The translations under genes and the position numbers were made by a program. From Maratus speciosus (lineage: Eukaryota > Arthropoda > Arachnida > Araneae > Salticidae): 64,000 bases of DNA. The stretch lies in assembly GCA_963932465.1 (NCBI GenBank), contig OZ010791.1, positions 324,527,283-324,591,282 of the forward strand, read 5' to 3'. A model generated the notes under the pieces. The model was not told the origin of the DNA. It was given only the letters and a program-made list of their open reading frames with translations, and ran no database searches. Shown piece after piece: positions 1 to 11,104 of this stretch (positions are counted from its first letter, which is position 1; every line of letters begins with the position of its first letter).

Positions 1-194
1 GATAAGATTTTCTTTATAAATTACATGTCTGTTTTGGACAGGATCACTTTTCTTTAATTTCAAGTAGAAAATAAAGCAATTTTATGATTGACGAAGATAT
101 AGCTTTCTATCCATAATAGAAGAAAGTATTATAATTTTCCGGTTTTCAACGTTTTTAGAAACTGTAGGTGTCAGAGATTTGGAAAAACATGTTT

Positions 195-415
195 TTACAA
201 AATATTTGTTAGTCCGTGGCTGTGTGTCTCTTCTTTGTAACATCGAAAAGTATATGAAATTGTACATAGAATTGTACCAAATTTTGTATGTGTGTTTTTG
301 GCTACGGCCATCGGGACCCAGTTGAATTGTGAGATATTTTGCGGAAGGAGGGGGTATGATTGCGATTTTAGTGCCATTTTTAAGAGCGTTCGCAATTATA
401 TAAATACGTAGCACA
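195..415. repeat. Diverged monomers of a ~145 bp tandem repeat (family M1)
   Basis: The stretch contains the phrases 'catcgaaaag', 'acatagaattg', 'ctacggccat' and 'ggagggggt' in the same order and spacing as the monomers at 2335-2890 and a single diverged monomer near 14230-14350. Short open frames here run through the repeat, differ between copies and are not genes. The first ~190 bases show no recognisable feature. Confidence 0.55.
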
Positions 416-420
416 TATAG

Positions 421-482
421 TCCTCGTTCGGTTCATCTGTCTGTCCGTCTGTTTGTCTGTTTGCATGTCCGTCCGTCGGTAT
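421..482. repeat. TCTG/TCCG-type degenerate microsatellite
   Basis: An imperfect run of tctg, tccg and tttg tetramers. Similar tracts at 46138-46190 and (as agac/ggac on the other strand) at 8199-8217 and 45625-45655 sit next to element ends. This one may mark the 3' end of a minus-strand element, but I see no clear hairpin beside it. Confidence 0.6.
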
Positions 483-580
483 ATACCAGACCAAAAACTT
501 CCTAACCGAATGGTCTGAAATTTTAAATATATAAGTGTTGCAAAATTTTGTCGCGTCGTTTCAAATTTTATAAAAATCGG

Positions 581-2117
581 GTGTACACTATATTGCCATT
601 AATGCCCGGCAATTTTCAATTTTAAACATTTTATTGAATATTTAGAAATATACTTGTCAGATTCTTCTGGAATTTAAAGATTAAAAAGAACAGGTATGAC
701 CTCATATTTAGCCTCATAAGGGGACAATTAGAGGGCCAAGAAAAAAATAATACTTGGGATCATCCTTTAAAATAAAATGGACGAAATGATCTATAGCTAC
801 CGAATATAAATAAACAGACACTGTGCAATATGTGTAATCTTTTGTGTAAGAATAGCACGTATATTAATAGAGATATAGCGATTTGTTAAAAAAAATAAAA
901 AAATCTTGCATGTTTTTTGCTTATAACATACAGGGTTTTCAACCAAATTTAACGCCGATTTCAGAAAAAAATTGGCAAAATATAATAGAAACAATATAAT
1001 GCAATTGGAATATAAAGATTTTAAAGATTTTAGGAAATATGAGCAGTTGTATGAAATAATTTTTATCTGCGCACGCGCGAACGATGACAAGGATCATTTT
1101 ACATAATTTAATAGTCAACCCTAAGGAGAAACTTATAAAAAAAATTTAGACAAATATCGTAAAAATTCGGAAAGATATCGGAGTTAGAGTGAGCAAATTT
1201 TTAGTTGTTCTCTAAAAGCGACTGAATGATAAGGAATTTTACACAAATTGACATTTTTTATTAACTGACTTTCAGAAAAAAGTTAGTATTTAGTGACTAT
1301 CAACGAGTAGATTTGGAAAAAATGCTTCGATTTTGATGCTTCTTTTGATCATGGTATAGGCTCGTTCTGGTGGTTATCAGAAAAGAACTAAAGCATCAAT
1401 TAAAAATGAAAATGAAAAAAAAAAATACAATTTGTGTAAAATCCCTTATTATTCAGCTGCTTTGAGAGAACTACTAAAAATTTGCTCACTCTAACGCCGA
1501 TATCTTTCTGAATTTTAACGATATTTGACTAGATTTTTTTTAAATAAGTTGCTCCATAGAGTTAAATTATGTAAAATGATCCTTGTTATCGTTCGCGCAT
1601 GCGCAGATAAAAATTATTTCATACAACTGCTCATATTTCCTAAAATAATTAATATATTTATATACTAATGGCACTATATTGTTTCTACTATATTTTGTCA
1701 ATTTGTCTGAAATCGGCGTTAAATTTGGTTGAAAACCCTGTATGTTATAAGCAAAAAACATAAAAGATTTTTTTAATTATTTTAAATAAATCGCTATATC
1801 TCTATTAATATACGTGCTATTCTTACACAAAAGAATACACATATTGCACAATGTCTGTTTATTTACATTCGGTAGCGATAGATCATTTCATGCATTTTAT
1901 TTTACAGGGTGATCCTAAGTATTATTTTTCCTATGATTGTTTGATTGATTGCCCCCTAACTGTCCCCCTTATCAAATCGACATTGCTAAATATGAGGTCA
2001 TACCTGTTCTTTTTAATCTTGAAATTCCAGAAGAATCTGACAAGTATATTTCTAAATATTCAACAAAATGTCTAAAATTGAAAATTGCCGTTCGTTAATG
2101 GCAATATAGTGTATAAT
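581..2117. mobile_element. 1.5 kb foldback (long inverted repeat) element
   Basis: The sequence from 581 reads again as its reverse complement ending near 2117. For example 'cactatattgccattaa' near 586 pairs with 'ttaatggcaatatagtg' near 2094, and 'tatgagcagttgtatgaaat' near 1038 pairs with 1618-1637. Arms are ~670 bp with scattered substitutions and small indels. They run to about 1250 and restart near 1425, leaving a ~170 bp loop. No transposase is visible. The left arm may extend outward to ~420, but the right flank after 2117 does not match. The short open frames on the arms (797-1090, 1567-1761, 1851-2075) follow the palindrome and are not genes. Confidence 0.8.
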
Positions 2118-2334
2118 TTAATTACAGGGATAGTCGAAATTTTTTCTTTATATTACGGCCAATGGAACAATTAATTTCAAGTGCATTTTAATGATGTTAC
2201 AGCCTTTAGAACTGAATTAAATTGATATGCACTTATGAAGTGCACTAAAATATATATTCAGTAGAATATGCGGTACAAAAAATATTTATAAAACTAGTTA
2301 CAGTTAAACTAGTTACAGTACGAACGCGCCTCGT

Positions 2335-2890
2335 TTGCTATCTTTGAAGTGCAATGTCCAATTAGTTATTATTGTATCATCGAAACATGTATCAACTCAT
2401 GTATGGAAATAAACTAAATTTCAAAATTATGTTTTTCTCTACGGCCAGCAGGTCCAAGTGGAATTTGAGGATATTCCACAGGATGGGGAAGCTGTGATAG
2501 CATTTTTTGTGCAATTAGCATAGAAAAGTGCACGAATTTATGCATAGAATTAAACCAAAGTTTTTTATGTAGGTTTATGACTATGGACGTCATGTTTCAG
2601 TTGAAACGGGTTACATTCAATCGGAAGGTGACGCTGTGGTTGCAGGTTTTGGGACATATGCCTTTTTGTAGCATCGCAAAGCGTAATAAGTTATGCAAAG
2701 AATTGAAGCTAACTTCATATATATGTTTATATATAACTTTGAACGTCATGTCTCAGTTGAAAATGGGGATTTTTTCAAGGATGGGGGAGCAGTGATAAAA
2801 TGCGCGATGTTCTCGATTTATGGCAGTTTAAGCGAATGTTTTACTTAAATGTAATGGTGTAGGTTGAGGTTTGGATAAAACTTTGCAGAA
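2335..2890. repeat. M1 tandem array, about three to four ~145 bp units
   Basis: Monomers begin around 'ctacggccag' (2440), 'ctatggacgt' (2580) and 'actttgaacg' (2738). Each continues through a 'cagttga' or 'caagtgga' block, a G-rich block (gatgggg, ggtgacg, gatggggga) and 'gtgataaa'/'gtgatagc'. Divergence between units is high, so the array is old. The frame at 2577-2795 crosses unit borders and is not credible as a gene. Confidence 0.6.
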
Positions 2891-3129
2891 AATCAGCCTG
2901 AAGATGGCGCAGTGATAGAAAATTTTGTTCTATTTTTTAGGACGGGATAGCAAAAGTGAAGATATTTTTTGTGACATACTAGAGGCTCAGAATGCTACGA
3001 CCTCCGGGGAGCCGTGGGTGCGTAAGGAGAAGATATAAGATTCGAATAACCATAAAGGATGAGAAAAAATTCCACTTAATCGCCCAATTGTCCAATCTAT
3101 GTTTAATTTTGCTTATTTAATTTCGAGTA

Positions 3130-3374
3130 TTAACACTTTGCGGTTGAAGTACTTCTCCTAGACACAGGAAACTCTTATATGAATTTATTCGGTTAGCACC
3201 ACTTTTTTTAAGACAAATTTTTATTTGACAACACGTGCACTTTGACAACACGTGCAAGGGAAATTTGCTAAAGAATTTACTTTTAAAATATAGTGGTGCG
3301 AATAGAATATAAATATAAAATAACGTATTTAAAATATGGACGGATGCACACCGATCCCGACCACAAAGTGTTAA
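3130..3374. mobile_element. TTAA-flanked MITE (piggyBac-type target site)
   Basis: A 237 bp segment (3134-3370) is bounded by TTAA at 3130-3133 and 3371-3374. Its ends are inverted: left 'cactttgcggttg', right 'cgaccacaaagtg', matching at 11 of 13 positions. Duplication of TTAA is typical of piggyBac and Kolobok elements. There is no coding capacity; the minus-strand frame at 3117-3377 simply runs across the element. Confidence 0.7.
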
Positions 3375-3995
3375 CATCTATGAGATAGAAGAAAATTTTC
3401 GGATGGTACATCCTATTAGTTTATTTTATTTTGAGGATTATATATTTATTAAATATGTGCCACAACTTGAGTTTAAAAATTACACCTAGTTATGCAATTC
3501 GAAAACTTGATTTTTTAAAATTTTTAGTCTGCTTTTCAACTGAAGAGGGACTACTTTATTTTTCTTGCATAGAATATTCATTGTTAGTTTAAAAAATAAT
3601 ATGTGTCGTACAGTTATTGTAACGTAAAACTTAAAACTATTTTTATTTTACCTAAATTATATTTTCGAATTGATAGACACGATTACGCTAAAACAACTGT
3701 AAAGGCTAGCTTTTCATTTTGTTAGCTCTTTTGTCATAGAATTAAATTGTGCCCGAAAGAATAAATTTAATTATTTTATTTAAAAAGCTGCCATTTAAAA
3801 ACATCACTTTTTTGTAAATTTCTTCGGACAGTCACTAAACTCATTGGTATTTATTTAAAAATGTTAAGCAATTTTATTTCCAGCTACAAAGCGTTCTTAA
3901 AAGTAGATAAAGGAAAAGAAATTCTATTTAGAAGTACGACAATAATTTCAACACTGTTAAAAATCTGCAGCGAACTGTCAATTTATTCCACAGTT

Positions 3996-3999
<4 letters not shown>

Positions 4000-4027
<28 letters not shown>
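4000..4027 (+). repeat. Poly-A run (28 A)
   Basis: Uninterrupted A homopolymer. No retroelement body was identified immediately upstream. Confidence 0.9.
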
Positions 4028-4030
<3 letters not shown>

Positions 4031-4201
4031 GTTACATAAGTGTATTACTATTCTGATCATAATTTAATCAATAATATGGTCAGATACGCGTCATAATATA
4101 ATCAAATAACAAATTATCTTAAAAAAGTGTAATGACTGGATAGTTTGCTGCCGATTTTTAATAGTTTAATATATAAATAATTATCTATCTATCTCACTCT
4201 C

Positions 4202-4205
<4 letters not shown>

Positions 4206-4233
<28 letters not shown>
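4206..4233. repeat. (TA)n microsatellite
   Basis: Perfect TA dinucleotide run. Confidence 0.95.
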
Positions 4234-4925
4234 ATCATATCTGTATACGTATAATCATATCTATAATTATTCTTCCATAATATATAAAATAATCGTGTTT
4301 TATCTATCAATCTATTCTATTGATAAGCTTGCACCAAATAGACACAACAATCTGCAAACGAATAGTTTTATTATGTATTTCTGCCATTGTAAATCTTGTT
4401 TTGCAATGAAAGCCAACGGACGCAGTTAGAGGTTTTTCTCGATTTCCCAAAATTTGATTTCTGGATAAGGTACGTTTTGAACCACACGTCCTCATATTTG
4501 TTGTAAATAATAAATAAAAAATTATCTTTCAGTATTGTATTCTTAAATTAAACTTAATTCCTTTATTAAAAAAGATCACATAAAAACTCCATTTGTTTAT
4601 ACCACATGACTAGGTGTAAAGCCTTAATGATTATTCCATGTAATGTGTATTTACCAAATATAAATTTTTTAAGACACTCTTATCAGTGTATAATGAATTT
4701 TGATGAGTTGATTTTTAGGAGTGAATAAAACACATATAATGGTTGATTCCCATTTTTTTCTAAGTAATATTTATCGTAAACATTTAACTGAATCTAAAAT
4801 ATTGAAATATTGATAGATTTATGAAACTGTGGCTATTCATGACAAATTTTAAAAGTAAACATCTAAACACATGTATCAGTACAGAATACTGTGGTGAAAA
4901 TAATATTAAGGGATACATGTATATA

Positions 4926-5325
4926 TGTTACTGGCCAAACCCGATTTTAGGCCAAACTAGTTTATCCTAACGCGCATAGGATAAACTAGTTTTTCCTAGG
5001 CCAAACTAGTTTATCCTAACGCCCATAGGATAAAGTAGTTTTTCCTAGGGCAAACAAGTTTATCCTAACGCCCATAGGATGAACTAGTTTTTCCTAGGCC
5101 AAACTAGTTTGGCCTAACGCTCATAGGATAAACTAGTTTAGCCTGCTATTCATTGGTCCGAACTAGTTTATCCTAGGCCGATCTAGTTTACCTTAGGCCA
5201 ATTCAATTTGGCGTGATTTTATTGATCCCGAAGACTGCCCCGGCGTCAAACTTCTAGTTTATCCTAGGCAAATGCAATTTAACGTGCTTTTATTGAAACC
5301 CAACTACCACTCAATTGCCAATATT
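4926..5325 (+). repeat. Left inverted terminus with ~49 bp sub-repeats
   Basis: Four or five units contain 'aaactagtttatcctaacgc' or a variant (near 4958, 5006, 5054 and 5101). Each unit is itself partly palindromic around AAACTAGTTT and 'cctagg'. A distinct inner part with 'tcaatttggcgtg' and 'ttttattgatccc' follows and is mirrored in the right terminus. Confidence 0.85.
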
Positions 5326-5523
5326 GTGCAAGTATAGTCTTGTGTAAGTGTGTGTCCAAAGTAGTATTGCCGACACCCCTGTATACCCCCGTCATCCCCG
5401 TCGTTAGTTACAAAATATATTCCATATGACATAATGTTTGCTTGAGGACCAAAGAATGGGATTAGAGGTTATCATAAAGTTTTGGAGAGGAAGAATTTAG
5501 AGGACTGATTAATAATGTACAGT

Positions 5524-5843
5524 ATAACTTCGAAAATCCGGTATCGACGGGACCGGGACTTCGCCGGATTTTTGAAAATTCCAGATTTCTGAAAGAATAT
5601 CAAATGTACTTCTGATATTCTTAATGTGCATTTATTCATAATTAATTCAAAGCCAAGTGATATTTATGCGAGAAGAAACTAAAATAAAAAAATTAATTTT
5701 TAAAAATATTTATTTTTTTCTCTCGTAAATATCACTTGGCGCTGAATTAATTATGAATAAATGCGCCATTAAGAATATCAGAAGTATACTTGATATTCTT
5801 TCAGAAATCTGGAATTTTAAAAAATCCGGCGAAGTCCCGGTCC
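5524..5843. mobile_element. pogo/Tigger-like palindromic MITE
   Basis: It starts with TA then 'cagtataacttcg', which resembles pogo/Tigger termini. Arms are inverted: 'ccgggacttcgccgg' at 5552-5566 pairs with 'ccggcgaagtcccgg' at 5827-5841. Pairing continues inwards through 'tcagaagtatacttgatatt' to a short AT-rich loop around 5696. The last ~20 bases of the right arm are missing, so the copy is slightly truncated. No coding capacity. Confidence 0.75.
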
Positions 5844-5849
5844 GAATTG

Positions 5850-6628
5850 GCCTAAAATACATAGATTTTTAAGCTACCATTATTCCACAATTAAAATTCT
5901 CTTTAAAGAATAGTACATATACATTTATACTGATGGGTATAAAGTACTGTAAAACCTGTTAGAATCATCTGTGCATGACGAAATCCTGATTTAAACGGAA
6001 ACATTTTTTAATCGGTGCAAATTGAATATAATAAAACGTTTGAAAAAAACAATACATTTGCTAGAGACGACAGACCTGCTAAGAAAGGCACTTAACTATG
6101 GAGAATTTGTTTCGCTCCTATGTGAGAACCAATTATGAGAGAATGTGTCCTCCTATGTGAAAAGAGATGTCTCCTTCGTCTTAGGTTTTCTATATAATAT
6201 TTTTCAAATTTTCAAATATTCAACGCCATGTAAAAAAATTAATGGTATTAGTAATTATTCAGATATTTTCATACAAATAAAGATACATTAAAAAATCAAT
6301 ATAGCTTACAATAGAATCATTAATATCGTTAATACACATTATCTAGCTTGGAGATTTAAAAATTAAAAAAATTCTATACAATAAAATCTTCTAAGACGGA
6401 ATTACATAGGGAAGAAGAAATATCCGTTATAGGCATGTTCCCTTATTAGGAGGTTCATCGTCTGTTGTAAATGCATTATATTCTTTTTACAAGTACTAAT
6501 ATCTTCATTTTACATAGATAAACATTTTTTTATAAACACACGGGATTCTGTCATAGGCAGGTTATTTTTCCTAAGTTTTACCGTACTTTAATTTTATTAC
6601 CTAGAAATGGATCACCCATCTTAAAAAA

Positions 6629-6676
<48 letters not shown>

Positions 6677-7000
6677 TACTGATATTTTTAATGAACGGAC
6701 CAGAAATCCTACCGGTGCAAATGATTTTCAGATGAGCTGGTTTGGAAATTGGAATGGAAATTTCTGCCTGTTGTGACCTCAAGGAGAATACAGTCCACTC
6801 CCGACTTAAGCTGGAAAAAAATGAGTCCTGGTCCATCTCTGTCCGAACCTCTTGAAAAAAGTAATCCCAAAATCAAGTCCGGACCGAGTATCGCGTAGGA
6901 AAATTGGTCGGGCCTGTAAAGACCCTTACATCGAATAACCAAAAGACTAACTCACAAAATTTAGTAAATTTGGACGCTAAACTTCTATTATATTAAACAA
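5850..7000. other. Interior of the foldback-like element without genes
   Basis: AT-rich sequence with a poly-A plus (TA)n tract at 6622-6671. Two minus-strand frames (6621-6836 and 6709-6942) overlap a less AT-rich patch at 6700-6930 but show no known motif and begin or end in the microsatellite. I make no gene call. Confidence 0.45.
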
Positions 7001-7002
7001 GA

Positions 7003-8220
7003 AAAAAAATCATGCGTGCGGCATAGATTATGAAACACTTTCCAACATCCTTGAAAGCTTTAACAAAACTTCGTTATTTAGGGAAATAAGGTAAATAAGA
7101 TAACTAAGTAAAGATTTAAAAAACTGATTTCAGTAGTTACCGTCCATAGCCAAATATGTATTCCAATTCTTTTGAACCGCCCTGATTTGATCTGTACGCT
7201 AATATATATATACTATATAATGGAAAATTTAGTTTAGCAAGAAAACGCATAACAGGTTGAAATTTCTCTTTCAGAAATTTATACTAATAGATGGAAACAT
7301 ACTTGAATACTTTTTTTCAGCCCAGTAGTTTACCTAGTACAATTATTACACACCACTATTTAGCTAAAATGTAATTCAAACTGAATCACACTTAAAACTA
7401 CTGAAATCACATTTCCAGAATTTATTATCTATAGACGGCCATGTATCCAATACTTTGCGTTGCCCTGTATATCATTTTATATACATTATACAAACATTTC
7501 TTAGTAAACTAAATGCAGTTCAGCGTAAAAATGTATAACACATGCAAAAATCACCTTTCAGCAATTTACGGTCATAATCAGTAACCTTTACGAATGCTTT
7601 GCGTAGCCCTGTATATCAGCTATAACTTTTATACACATCATATAGTATGCATAAATATAGCGAAACTTAAAAGCGCATATCATAATTAAAAAAGCATTTC
7701 TTGCCATCACCCCTAATACAGTACTTCGGATAGAATATACTTGTCTGTAATCTTTTGTGTGTCCCTGTAAATGCTATGCACTTCGTATTATTCAAGAAAT
7801 AACTTTCAGTAAGCCTCACCGACATATATATATTTCATTATATATCAAATTGCATAATTAAAATACGCCTCAAGCAATTTCCCTATACCGTTATGTAACG
7901 GAATACTTTTGTGCGGCCCTGTAAATGAATAGTAACTATTCGTTTCACTGCATATTCTACAGAATGCATATTTCAGGGCACTTCGTAAATGCGTATCATT
8001 TTATTATGTTTGAAAAGGTGTAACACCTTTACAATAATTTTTTCCCATTGACAGTAATGTAACGGAATACTTTTGCCTGTCCCTGTAAATGAACTAAACG
8101 TGCTACAAACTTCATCTGAAATAGGGTTCGTTCTAGGCTAAATATAAATAACATCCAAAAAATTCAGGGCGATCTGAGTACATTTACAAGAGTTAGAGCG
8201 CGGACAGACGGACAAACTTT
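7003..8220 (+). mobile_element. Rolling-circle-like (HINE-type) element, family i, copy A
   Basis: The 5' part has 'tcatgcgtgcggcatagatta' (split as tcatgcg and gcatagatta) followed by the motif ACACTTTCCAAC at 7035-7046. The same motif forms the 5' end and the hairpin arm of the 46100-46640 copy. From 7219 to 8092 there are about six diverged ~145 bp units, each ending in a variant of 'ttttgtgtggccctgtaaatg'. A 'cggacagacggac' microsatellite follows at 8199-8217. The expected terminal hairpin after it is not clear, so the 3' boundary is uncertain. No protein is encoded. Confidence 0.6.
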
Positions 8221-8271
8221 GAGCTTGAACTAGACTCATTTTTGAGAAATTGAATTTGAGTTTAAATTACT

Positions 8272-8326
8272 TCTTTTCTTTTCTTTTTTCTTTCTTTCTT
8301 TCTTTCTTTTTTTTTTTTTTTTTTTT
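8272..8326 (+). repeat. Polypyrimidine tract, (TTTC)n then poly-T
   Basis: Pure T/C run grading from TTCTTTTC repeats into about 22 T, directly inside the right terminus of the 3.7 kb element. Confidence 0.9.
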
Positions 8327-8331
8327 GAGCG

Positions 8332-8642
8332 TGCTCAACAGTGGTTGGCATCAATTAAAGCACGCCAAATTGAATTGGCCTAGCATAAACTAGAAATTTG
8401 GCGTCGGAGCGGTCTTTGGGATCAATAAAAGTACGCCAAATTGAATTGACCTGGGATAAACTAGATCGGTCTAGGATAAACTAATTCAGACCAATGAATA
8501 GCAGGCTAGACTAGTTTATCCTGTGAGCGTTAGTCCAAACTAGTTTGACCTAGGAAAAAGTAGTTTATCCTATGGGCGTTAGGATAAACTAGTTTGTCCT
8601 ATTCCAATCTATTTTGGCCTAAAATCGGGTTTGGCCGGTAAC
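8332..8642 (-). repeat. Right inverted terminus with ~49 bp sub-repeats
   Basis: Reverse complement of the left terminus, with fewer sub-repeat units. Matching blocks include 'gggatcaataaaagtacgcc', 'aaactagtttatcct' type units and the cap 'gtttggccggtaac'. Identity to the left arm looks about 80-90% by eye. Confidence 0.85.
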
Positions 8643-8650
8643 ATATACAT

Positions 8651-8869
8651 TCTCAGATAAGAACTGAATTGAAAATTTTAAATGAAAGGGATACAAAGAG
8701 TTGGTAGGGAGAAAAGTAGCAATACTTTTTGATTATTTATGCACCCATTGTAAATAGAACTAAATACCCTCAGATTGTAAAGTTACAATATGGATGAATG
8801 CAAAGAATTTGTAACGAAAGCGCAAATAAAGTATAAATAGAAATGCTTTATGTGCATTGAACATTTATA

Positions 8870-8922
<53 letters not shown>

Positions 8923-9465
8923 TAAGAAATGCTGTTGAAATAAAATACATCAATGCAAGAACACATAAATTTTTGTCGCTTTATCTTATAATACATAGCG
9001 CAGGTTTTGTAATTTCACGCATCAGTCCTTTTGTAGGGCTATCATCATAAATCTGCATCAGATTATTTATAGTATTACTGCTTAATGCAGCTAAGTTAAT
9101 TTTAATTCTACGTGCTATACTTTTCTTCCCGGATAAACACGTTTAACACCTATCATACCTAAGTTATTATTCCCTATATTTTTAATGCTGTTATGCATCA
9201 AGCAAATCTACATATTCTGCTTATGTTAATGTACAAAGATTTTTTTCCCTTAGTGATACCTTAATTTATGTTAATTGAGGTAGTAAAGAAACACACAGAT
9301 TCAATAACTTCATTGCTAAATGCATCTATCCAAATCCACTGTCAATAAATATGTCGATAAAAAAAAAATAAAACAGATTTGAAAACTGCAATTTTATTTT
9401 CGGTTGTATATTAGAATTTTAAAATCAATTTATAAAATATATGTTATGATTCACACTTATGGATG
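8651..9465. other. Intergenic AT-rich interval
   Basis: Apart from a (TA)n tract at 8868-8919 I see no coding, RNA or repeat signal. Confidence 0.5.
8868..8919. repeat. (TA)n microsatellite
   Basis: About 25 TA units with one 'aa' interruption. Confidence 0.95.
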
Positions 9466-9640
9466 GTTGGTTGGTTGGTTGATTTTTGACGGCCAATTAT
9501 CTGCTCGATGGATATAGGCCCAGGGGGGAGGTGGCCTTCGTGGGGGTCTTTCTAAGGGAACCTAACCCGTATTGACGCTTGGAAATCCAAGGTTCGAAGA
9601 AAACCGAACCTCTCGGCCACTGGTGGGGCCACTTATGGAT
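9466..9640 (-). mobile_element. Possible tRNA-derived SINE with (CCAA)n tail
   Basis: On the minus strand the unit begins near 9640 with 'agtggccgagaggttcgg'. This matches the A box region of class II (Leu/Ser) tRNAs (TGGCCGAGNGGTT). A 'ttcgaacc' stretch lies ~15 bp further on, shorter than normal A-to-B box spacing. The body is markedly more GC-rich than its surroundings and ends in a CCAA tetramer run (TTGG on plus at 9467-9480). The plus-strand 'ggttcgaag' could serve as a B box in the opposite orientation, so strand is inferred. The minus frame at 9497-9805 reads through this repeat. Confidence 0.4.
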
Positions 9641-11100
9641 GGAGAAGAATTGAACAGAGTAACACTTTACATGACGGTTGGCACATTTACGGAAATTAGG
9701 AAGTTTGTATTGACCTAGTGACGAAATTCGCGATGTTCTTGTTAGTTTCGTATCTTTTGTGACTTCAGTGTTGCCTGTCTTGGGCGGAAGTCTCACAGTC
9801 CGCAATGAAATTTTTCAAGTAGAGGATTTCATATTTTATTTGTGGGAATCCCGCTGTCTCGGTCTGTACTCATAAATATACGTATACTTGTATGTGCGTG
9901 TATGAATGCATACACATAAATATATAAATTTATATTTTTGCCAATAATAGGAGGGTGTTTATGAATGTGAATACTCCAAAATAACAATAAAACTAACAAT
10001 ACAAAGAAATTGTTACCTGAAAATCATGTATATTTTATAAAGAGTATGCTACGTTCCCTTTATTATCCTTAAACTTCAGAAGCAGCTTATTTCCATTACA
10101 TTTCATACATATTAGGAATATTAAAATCTTTTTTAAATAGCTTGAGGCATCTTTAAAGACGATAGCATTTTACTTTAATTTAAAGAAAAAACTTGCTATT
10201 TTATTGGAGTAACGATTTCCGTATGCATTTAAAATACCAAGATTCGCGTATCAAATCTGTTCAATACATTTGCAAAGTATTTCACAGTAACGATTTCTAT
10301 TTTTTCATATCTCCCTAAAGTAAAATATGAATTTGTATTTTTTGAAGGAAAATATTAAAACGGAATGGAAGACAGTTTCAAAATATATAAAGCTTACTTA
10401 AATTTTATCGAATGAAGAACTTCCGATTATTAAGAGATATCAAAAGTGAAATTTTAAAAATTCTTGAAATTGAAGTTACAATAGAAATGATTTTAGAAGG
10501 TTTTCTACTATTCAAACATAACATAAACATAAAGTAATTTTTTTTTCTTCATCATAAGCTTAGGGTATTTAGTGCTTTAGTTTGTCAATGTTAGTTACTT
10601 AGGAACCTTGCATTATTTCAATAGTTTATAATAAAGATTTATTATAAGACAAGATTGCAAAGGCAAACTTTCGTCGTCTAAACCAATTGTGTATTAATAA
10701 AATTACAATACTTCTCTGTTTAAGATTTCTGGAAAGAAATGAATTGTAACTAAGTAAGTATTAAGGTATTCAGTTATGTGTTAAATGTTGTGGAATTTAA
10801 AAAGATAAATCATGTTATGAATTTCTACTTTGAAATGTAATGAAAATATTTTCAAATTACATACAAGTCCAAAGCCTTATACTTCATATTAACATTTTAG
10901 TTCCAAGTTAATTTGCTTTTAAATTTATAATTAACATTAGTCGTTCTTTTGTTACAATCAGGATTTGCTGTCATTATAATAATATAGTTAGCATGTTACC
11001 AAATGAACATTAATTAAAATTTAATCGATTGACAATAAGATATGATATTGCGTAGCTTGATAATAGACATGACGTTCATTTTGTTTGTAAATGCTGATTG
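9641..11100. other. AT-rich interval without recognisable genes
   Basis: Long A/T-rich sequence with many stops in all frames. I see no motif, repeat of more than local extent, or RNA-like signal. Confidence 0.5.
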
Positions 11101-11104
11101 GAGT

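Larger units (their letters stand above)
3375..4914. other. AT-rich interval without recognisable genes
   Basis: I see only low-complexity sequence: a poly-A run at 4000-4027, TCTA/TCTC-like repeats near 4180-4204 and a (TA)n tract at 4206-4233. The frame at 4307-4495 (minus) has no motif I recognise. Confidence 0.5.
4915..8650. mobile_element. 3.7 kb foldback-like element with long sub-repeated inverted termini
   Basis: The left end reads 'tatatgttactggccaaac' and the right end reads 'gtttggccggtaacatata', a close inverted match. Behind these caps lie ~400 bp (left) and ~315 bp (right) inverted arms. Outside the caps the sequence is TATA-like on both sides, so the target duplication is ambiguous. 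The interior has no recognisable ORF of its own but contains a pogo-like MITE (5524-5843) and a rolling-circle-like element (7003-8220). Long inverted ends built of short direct repeats recall Drosophila Foldback and Galileo elements; the family assignment is only by analogy. Confidence 0.75.

Noticed and set aside
3117..3377. 86-codon minus-strand frame
   Set aside because: Runs exactly across the TTAA-flanked MITE; its start and end are the inverted termini.
4206..4260. Possible origin or scaffold-attachment region because of TA-richness
   Set aside because: Many similar (TA)n tracts occur across the window; nothing distinguishes this one.
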